A DNA stretch of 64,000 nucleotides from Microbacterium sp. SORGH_AS_1204 (GTDB lineage: Bacteria > Actinomycetota > Actinomycetes > Actinomycetales > Microbacteriaceae), in NCBI RefSeq assembly GCF_030818935.1, contig NZ_JAUTBD010000001.1, forward strand, positions 868,001 through 932,000, in the 5' to 3' direction. Below are positions 59,271 through 64,000 of this stretch, in pieces. Within the stretch, counting starts at the first letter, position 1; each line of letters opens with the position of its first letter. The translations under genes and the position numbers were made by a program. Below the pieces are notes generated by a model. It had not been told where the DNA came from. It made no database searches and worked only from the letters and a program-made list of their open reading frames with translations.

Positions 59271-60110
59271 ATGACGGATGCCACGGCGACACCGCGCGCG
59301 GGAACGTCGCTCGCGCGGTCGCTGTGGGCATCGACGCACCCCGGACCGACGCTCGTCGTCACCGTCCTCTCGCTCGCGCTCGGCAAGGCCGCGGGCGTCG
59401 GCCCCGTGCATCTCGGTCTGCTGGTGGCCGCGGTCTTCGCCGGGCAGGTGTCGGTGGGGCTGTCGAACGACGCCATCGACGCCGCCCGGGATGCCGCCGT
59501 CGGCCGCAACGACAAGCCCATCGCCGGCGGCGAGGTCACCGCCGGCCGGGCCCTCGCCGTGGCGGTGGGGGCCGTCGTCGTCGCCCTCGCGCTGTCGCTG
59601 CCGCTGGGGTCCGGGCTCGTCGCGGCGCACGCCGTCGCCCTCGCCTCGGCGTGGGCGTACAACGCCGGCCTGAAATCGACGCCGTTCTCGATCGCGCCGT
59701 TCCTGCTGAGCTTCGGCCTGTTCCCCTCGTTCGCGACCCTCTCGACGACGTCTCCCGCGCTCGCCGCGCCCTGGGCGACGGCCGCCGGCGCGGCATTGGG
59801 GGCGGCCGTTCACCTGACCAACGTCGTGCGCGATCTCGACGACGACCGCCGCACCGGCGTCCGCGGTCTTCCGCACCGCCTCGGCGCGCGGGCCTCGGTG
59901 CTGCTCGCCGCCGTCGGCATCGTCGTCGGCGCGGCCGCTGTGTTCGTGGGTGCCGGGGCGACAGTGCTCGGCATCCTGTTCTTCGTCGCGGTCGTGGCCG
60001 TGGCGCTGGCGACGGTCGTGCTGGTTCTCGTGCGGCCCCCCGGGCGGGCCGTGTTCCAGCTGACAATGCTCGCGGCACTGCTGCTGGCCGCCCAGCTCGT
60101 CATCGCCTGA
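59271..60110 (+). CDS. UbiA-family prenyltransferase
   Basis: Integral membrane protein of 279 residues with about eight helices. The first aspartate-rich motif is NDAIDAARD (about 65-73) with the following GRNDKPIAGGEVTAG; the second is NVVRDLDDDRRTG (about 184-196); both bind Mg-diphosphate. The family attaches prenyl groups to aromatic acceptors. ATG 59271 comes six bases after TAGCGT (leaderless). It faces the polyketide synthase operon across a tandem hairpin array. Whether it acts on a product of that operon or on a quinone precursor cannot be told from sequence. Confidence 0.85.
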   Translation: MTDATATPRAGTSLARSLWASTHPGPTLVVTVLSLALGKAAGVGPVHLGLLVAAVFAGQVSVGLSNDAIDAARDAAVGRNDKPIAGGEVTAGRALAVAVGAVVVALALSLPLGSGLVAAHAVALASAWAYNAGLKSTPFSIAPFLLSFGLFPSFATLSTTSPALAAPWATAAGAALGAAVHLTNVVRDLDDDRRTGVRGLPHRLGARASVLLAAVGIVVGAAAVFVGAGATVLGILFFVAVVAVALATVVLVLVRPPGRAVFQLTMLAALLLAAQLVIA

Positions 60111-60142
60111 GCCTCGCCGCGGGGGTGCGGGTCGCGCCCGGG

Positions 60143-60875
60143 GTGTGCGCAACGGCGGGGTTTGTGGGCGACACGCCGTTTCCGTGGCGGGTCGGCCGGC
60201 GTGTCGGCAGTGATGTCCGCTGTTGTGCACGGGGTGGCATCCGGTGGTCGGCGCATCGGGGCGCCGGGGGTGTGGGCGGGGGCGCGGGTTGCGCCGGGGG
60301 TGTGCACAACGGCGGGGTTTGTGGGCGACACGCCGTTCCTGTGCCGGGTCGGCCGGCGTGTCGGCGGTGACTCCTGCCGTTGTGTTCGGGGTGGCATCCG
60401 GTGGTCGTCGTCTTGGGGTGCCCGGGGGGTGTGGGCGGGGGTGCGGGTTGGGGTGATCCGGGGGTGTGCACAACGGCGGGGTTTGTGGGCGATACGCCGT
60501 TTTCGTGCCAGGTTGGCCGGCGTGTCGGCGGTGACTCCTGCCGTTGTGTACGGGGTGGCATCCGGTGGGCGTCGTCTCGGGGTGCCCGGGGGGTGTGGGC
60601 GGGGGTGCGGGTTGGGGTGATCCGGGGGTGTGCACAACGGCGGGGTTTGTGGGCGACACGCCGTTCCCGTGCCGGGTCGGCCGGCGTGTCGGCCGTGATG
60701 TCTGCCGTTGTGCACGGGGTGGCATCCGGTGGTCGTCGCATCGGGGCGCCGGGGGTGCGGGCGGGGGTGCGGGTGCGCCCGGGTGTGCACAACGGCGGGG
60801 TTTGTGGGCGACGCGCCGTTCCCGTGTCGGGTCGGCCGGCGTGTCGGCCGTGACTCCCGCCGTTGTGCACGGGGT
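60143..60875. repeat. five-copy array of about 160-bp hairpin-forming repeats
   Basis: Units start with GTGTGCRCAACGGCGGGG at 60143, 60300, 60464, 60628 and 60783 (periods 157, 164, 164, 155). Each unit has an outer inverted repeat (GTGCACAACGGCGGG with CCCGCCGTTGTGCAC, a perfect 15 bp in unit 5) and an inner one (GACACGCCG with CGGCGTGTC), followed by a GC-rich link. The array fills the whole 775-bp gap between ubiA and the convergent FAD-hydroxylase gene. Long open frames on both strands here are by-products of composition. Confidence 0.9.
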
Positions 60876-60885
60876 GAGGGGCGGG

Positions 60886-62007
60886 TCAGGTCCCCGCAGC
60901 CGCGCGGTCGAAACGCATCGCGTACGCCCGCGTGAACACTTCGCCGCCCGGACCCCGCAGCAGAGCCCGCAGCACGCCCGTGCGCGTCGCGTGCGCGGCC
61001 GGGCCCGCCGCGCGGCCCAGCATCGTGTTGAGCCACGCCAGTCGCGCTGCGTGACGGGCCGACGCGAGACGGCCGTGCTCCCACCGGGCGAGCCCGGCGG
61101 CGTCGCCCCGCCGCACCCATGGTGCGAGAAGCGGCGCGAGCGTCAGCGCGTCGAGCAGGCCCAGGTTCATCCCCTGCCCGCCGATCGGGCTCACCTCATG
61201 GCCCGCGTCGCCCACGACGACGATGCGCCCGCGCCGCAGGGCCGGCGCGACGGCCCGCCGCACGCCGAACGTCGAGGCCCCCGCGATGTCGACCTCGACC
61301 CCCGTGCGAGCGGCGACGGCGTCGCGAAGGAACGCGTCGGCATCCGTCACCTCGTCGGACCCGGCCCATGCCACCAGCCGCCGCCGACTACCGGGCAGCG
61401 GGAACGACTCCACCACGCCCCCGCGCTCGAGATGCACGCGCGCCACCGGCCCCCCGGATGCCACGACATCGGCCATGGCGTAGCGGTCGGGGTAGTGGTG
61501 GGTGCGGACGGCACCCGGCCGGTAGACGAGATCGCGCCCCGCCCATCCGGATGCCACGACGACGACGCCCGCCCGGACCTCGTCGTGCCCGCCGGGCCCG
61601 GACGTCTCGGCGCGCACGCCGTCGCCCTCGCGCCTGAGCGATGTGACGGTGATCCCGCGACGCACCGGCGGGGCGAGGGAGGTGAGCACCCGCATCGTGT
61701 CGCTCTGCGGAAGGGCGGCGACGTACGGATGCCGCGCCCGCACGCGGTCGAAGCGGATCTCGGCGAGCACCCGGCCGTCGGCCCGCGCTTCGCCGCGGTC
61801 GATGCGCACCGCCTCGGCGCGGAGGCCGTCGGTCGCTCCGCACGCCTCCAGCAACGCCAGGGCGGGGGAGTGGATGCCGATCGCCCGCGTGCCACCTCCA
61901 GCGTCGCCCCGACGCTCGACGATCTCGACGTCGACGCCGCGCGCGTGAAGGTCGGCTGCGAGCGCCAGGCCCACGGGTCCCGCGCCGACGACGAGGACCT
62001 CAGGCAC
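60886..62007 (-). CDS. FAD-dependent aromatic hydroxylase/monooxygenase
   Basis: Flavoprotein of 373 residues of the p-hydroxybenzoate-hydroxylase type. The N-terminal FAD motif is VLVVGAGPVGLALAADLHARG, and the second FAD site is IVVVGDAGHEVSPIGGQGMNLGLLDALTL. Substrate-side segments include RYAMADVVASGGPVARVHL. It is the last gene of the operon after the type III polyketide synthase and methyltransferase genes, the order of srsA-srsB-srsC of Streptomyces, where the flavoprotein hydroxylates alkylresorcinols. GTG 62007 is chosen just before the fold; it overlaps the methyltransferase 3' end by eight bases. Confidence 0.82.
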   Translation of the reverse strand: MPEVLVVGAGPVGLALAADLHARGVDVEIVERRGDAGGGTRAIGIHSPALALLEACGATDGLRAEAVRIDRGEARADGRVLAEIRFDRVRARHPYVAALPQSDTMRVLTSLAPPVRRGITVTSLRREGDGVRAETSGPGGHDEVRAGVVVVASGWAGRDLVYRPGAVRTHHYPDRYAMADVVASGGPVARVHLERGGVVESFPLPGSRRRLVAWAGSDEVTDADAFLRDAVAARTGVEVDIAGASTFGVRRAVAPALRRGRIVVVGDAGHEVSPIGGQGMNLGLLDALTLAPLLAPWVRRGDAAGLARWEHGRLASARHAARLAWLNTMLGRAAGPAAHATRTGVLRALLRGPGGEVFTRAYAMRFDRAAAGT

Positions 62008-63079
62008 CGCGACCGGCCCCGTCTGCGGCGCGCCGACTCTCCCGGGGCGAGACGGCGGCATCCGCGCGACGGGTCGTCGCCTCTCCTCGGTCACGGCGCT
62101 GTCCCTGTGAGGGCGCGGCGACGGCACCCGCCCGGCCCGGGGCGCCCCCGGCGGTTGCGGCGTCCGCCCGGAGCGAGGCGCCCCCGGTGGCGACGTCACC
62201 GGCCCGGCCCGAGGAGCCCCCGGCGGTTGCGGCGTCCGCCCGGCCCGAGGCGCTCCCGGCGGTTGCGGCGTCCGCCCGGCCCGGGGCGCCCCCGGCGACG
62301 GCACCCGACCGGCCCGAGGCGCCCCCGGCGGTTGCGGCACCCGACCGGCCAGAGGCGCCCCCGGCATGCGCCCGACCCCGCGCCACGGCGAGCAGCCGGA
62401 ACGGCGCGGGCGTCTCCACCCGCCACGGCGAGCCGAGGGCTGCGGCCAGCTCCGCAGCGCGGTAGCTGCGCCGGATCGACCGCAGTCCGTCGACGCGCAG
62501 GAACGTCCCCGCCGAGAGCGGTGTGATGCCGACCGCGTACAGGCCGTAGGCCAGACGCCCGCGTGCGATGTCGGCGTGCAGCACGGTGCCGGTCGAGAGG
62601 GCGAGCGAGTCGTCGGTGAACGTGCGCAGCGCGTCGGCGTCGAGGTGGTGCAGCACATGGTTGCTCACGACGAGATCGAAGCGTTCACCGGCCGCGAGCA
62701 GTTCCCGCGAGTCCTGCGCCACGAATCGCACGCCCGGCCGCGCACGCTCACGGGCTGCGGTGATCGCGCGCGGATCGGGATCGGCTCCCACCCACTCGAC
62801 GTCGAGACCGTCGCGCGCCGCGAGACCGGCGAGGCGCACGACGACGTCGCCTCCGCCGCAGCCGAGGTCGAGCACGCGGGCGGGGCGGCCGAGGGCGCCC
62901 AGCTCGGGCGCGACACGCGTGCGGTAGACATGTCCCCACGCCGACACCAGCCGGTTCACGACGTCGAACCGCCGGTACGTGGCGGCCAAGGCCCCCGGGT
63001 CGCAGTCGGGGTCGTCCATGAGCTCGCGCAGCGCCGTGTCGCGCCGCGAGAGCCCGCGTGGGCGCGCGGCCACGCTCAC
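62000..63079 (-). CDS. class I SAM-dependent methyltransferase with repeat-rich C-terminal tail
   Basis: Protein of 359 residues. The catalytic core (1-236) has the SAM motif RVLDLGCGGGDVVVRLAG (68-85), the acidic VGADPDP loop and FDLVVSNHVLHHLDADALRTF (134-154). Residues 237-359 form an Ala/Gly/Arg-rich tail of seven 12-residue units such as GRADAATAGGSS. That tail is encoded by 36-bp tandem repeats and is absent from ordinary family members of about 235 residues. GTG 63079 overlaps the polyketide-synthase stop by four bases. Likely to methylate the phenolic product of the upstream enzyme (SrsB-like); the tail is probably disordered. Confidence 0.82.
   Translation of the reverse strand: MSVAARPRGLSRRDTALRELMDDPDCDPGALAATYRRFDVVNRLVSAWGHVYRTRVAPELGALGRPARVLDLGCGGGDVVVRLAGLAARDGLDVEWVGADPDPRAITAARERARPGVRFVAQDSRELLAAGERFDLVVSNHVLHHLDADALRTFTDDSLALSTGTVLHADIARGRLAYGLYAVGITPLSAGTFLRVDGLRSIRRSYRAAELAAALGSPWRVETPAPFRLLAVARGRAHAGGASGRSGAATAGGASGRSGAVAGGAPGRADAATAGSASGRADAATAGGSSGRAGDVATGGASLRADAATAGGAPGRAGAVAAPSQGQRRDRGEATTRRADAAVSPRESRRAADGAGRGA
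62120..62362 (-). repeat. 36-bp tandem repeats in the methyltransferase tail
   Basis: About seven units of 36 bp containing GCGTCCGCCCGGCCCGAGG and CCCCCGGCGGTTGC words. They are in frame and translate to 12-residue Ala/Gly/Arg units, with copy differences mostly at third positions or whole-unit swaps. Confidence 0.8.
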
Positions 63080-64000
63080 GCCGCCGCGCGACGCACGGTG
63101 ATCTTCGCCGCCTCGACCGTCAGGCCCGGCCCGAATGCCAGGGCTGCGACCCGGTCGCCCTCGACGCGGGAGGCGTCGGCGAGCAGGTCGCGCAGGATGA
63201 ACAGCAGCGTCGCGCTCGACATGTTGCCGTGTCGGCGCAGCACGTCGCGCGAGGGCGCGAGGGCGCTGGCATCCAGTCCGAGGGCGTTCTCGACGCGGTC
63301 GAGGATGCTGCGCCCGCCAGGGTGCACGGCCCACGCGTCGACCCGGTCGAGCTCACCCACGACGTCGGCGGCGATGGCGGAGATCTCGCGGCCGATGATG
63401 CGGGGGACCTCGGGCGTGAGGGTCATCTCGAAGCCCGAGTCGCCCACGGTCCAGGCCATGTCCTTCTCACCCTCGTCGGTGACGTGGGTGGCGAATCCGT
63501 CGAGGTCGAGGCCGTCGTGCGAGGAGTCTCCGGATGCCACGACCGCAGCGCCCGCGCCATCGGCGAACACGGAGGCGGCCACGATCTGATCCGGATGCGA
63601 CGAGGTCTGCCAGTGCAGGGAGCACAGCTCAGCGCACGCGACGAGCACCACCGCAGCGGGATCGGCGCCGACGATGCGCGCGGCCAGACGCAGCGCGGGG
63701 ATTGCGGCCGCGCAGCCGATGAAACCGAGGTGGTAGCGCTCCACGGTCGGCGACAGGCCGAGATCGCGCACGAGGTGGTAGTCGGGGCCGGGGGCGAACA
63801 TGCCGGTGCACGACACCGTCACGACGTGCGTCACGGCATCCGTTCCGTATCCGGATCGATCGATCGCCGTGCGCGACGCCGCGGCGAAGAGGGCGGGCGC
63901 GGTGCGGCGGTACTCGTCGTTGCGGGCGCCGGTGGGCGGCATGAGCAGGGTGTCGCCGTCGCGCACTCCCAGTCCGTCACCCGATCCTCCCGCCAACTGC
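63076..64000 (-). CDS. type III polyketide synthase (5' end outside window)
   Basis: Chalcone/stilbene-synthase-like enzyme; the N-terminus lies beyond the right edge (about 308 residues seen; family about 350). The catalytic triad is visible: Cys in VVTVSCTGMFAPGPDYHL, His in AWAVHPGGRSILD and Asn in RHGNMSSATLLFIL. YHLGFIGCAAAIPALRLA and ASVFADGAGAAVVAS are standard segments. With the methyltransferase and hydroxylase that follow it, the operon is like srsABC, which makes methylated, hydroxylated alkylresorcinol lipids. FabH and ketosynthase III enzymes are excluded by the triad context and length. Confidence 0.9.
   Translation of the reverse strand, partial: QLAGGSGDGLGVRDGDTLLMPPTGARNDEYRRTAPALFAAASRTAIDRSGYGTDAVTHVVTVSCTGMFAPGPDYHLVRDLGLSPTVERYHLGFIGCAAAIPALRLAARIVGADPAAVVLVACAELCSLHWQTSSHPDQIVAASVFADGAGAAVVASGDSSHDGLDLDGFATHVTDEGEKDMAWTVGDSGFEMTLTPEVPRIIGREISAIAADVVGELDRVDAWAVHPGGRSILDRVENALGLDASALAPSRDVLRRHGNMSSATLLFILRDLLADASRVEGDRVAALAFGPGLTVEAAKITVRRAAA

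Noticed and set aside
60121..60875. Several long reading frames on both strands in the hairpin array
   Set aside because: They repeat the 160-bp unit in shifted frames, carry no ribosome site and give low-complexity products (PQTPPLCTP, CTTAGFVGDT). The conserved feature is base pairing, not protein.
60143..60875. CRISPR array
   Set aside because: Units are about 160 bp and similar along their whole length. There are no short direct repeats with unique spacers and no cas genes.
63076..64000. FabH-type ketosynthase III
   Set aside because: The Cys-His-Asn context (VSCTGMFAPG, HPGGRSI, GNMSSATL) and the operon with a methyltransferase and hydroxylase match type III polyketide synthases better.
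1..64000. tRNA, rRNA, insertion sequences, prophage or integrative element
   Set aside because: No clover-leaf, rRNA core, transposase, integrase or direct-repeat att-like pair was seen; gene content is uniform in composition.

Overview
The window is very GC-rich actinobacterial chromosome. The abundant GGATGCC/GGCATCC words, many leaderless starts (a TANNNT -10 box 6-7 nt before ATG/GTG), and several protein types typical of the Microbacteriaceae point to Microbacterium or a close relative. That assignment is an inference from style, not a database match. I found no rRNA, tRNA, transposase, prophage or CRISPR.

Layout. 0-5.6 kb: end of an ABC permease gene, a NarL-type two-component system, a bifunctional-nuclease-domain protein, 6-phosphogluconate dehydrogenase, a pilin-like protein and RNase H. 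5.6-25.4 kb: a choline/glycine-betaine catabolic island. It holds an IclR regulator, the Rieske betaine demethylase pair gbcAB, and a seven-gene minus-strand operon (betA, betB, proV, proW, proX, a dimethylglycine-dehydrogenase-like gene, a monomeric sarcosine oxidase). A tandem glycine riboswitch precedes glyA-sdaA. Together these can import betaine, or oxidise choline to it, strip its methyl groups to glycine, and convert glycine through serine to pyruvate. A 21-bp inverted-repeat motif lies at the iclR, gbcA and betA promoters, so the IclR protein probably controls the island.

25-47 kb: housekeeping and accessory genes, including GNAT acetyltransferases, a DUF3516-type helicase carrying an in-frame palindromic insert, a heptad-repeat membrane protein, Dps, a GH15 hydrolase, SDRs, AraC regulators, a PepSY membrane protein and an aldo/keto reductase. 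46-59 kb: genes of stress character, including an SRPBCC protein, an SQR-like flavoprotein, a heme-oxygenase-like diiron protein with CDGSH and glycosyltransferase genes, Hsp20 with both CIRCE and HAIR operators, manganese catalase, SDR, metallo-beta-lactamase-fold protein and Zn-alcohol dehydrogenase. Four promoters here and at 35 kb share CAACCCC, exactly 24 nt, then TAGCGT or TAACGT, which I think is an undescribed stress-promoter class.

59-64 kb: a UbiA prenyltransferase faces a type III polyketide synthase / methyltransferase / FAD-hydroxylase operon like srsABC. A five-copy array of about 160-bp hairpin-forming repeats lies between them.

Three genes (proW, the helicase and the diiron protein) each carry one apparent extra base in a homopolymer. 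These are either assembly indels or recent frameshifts.
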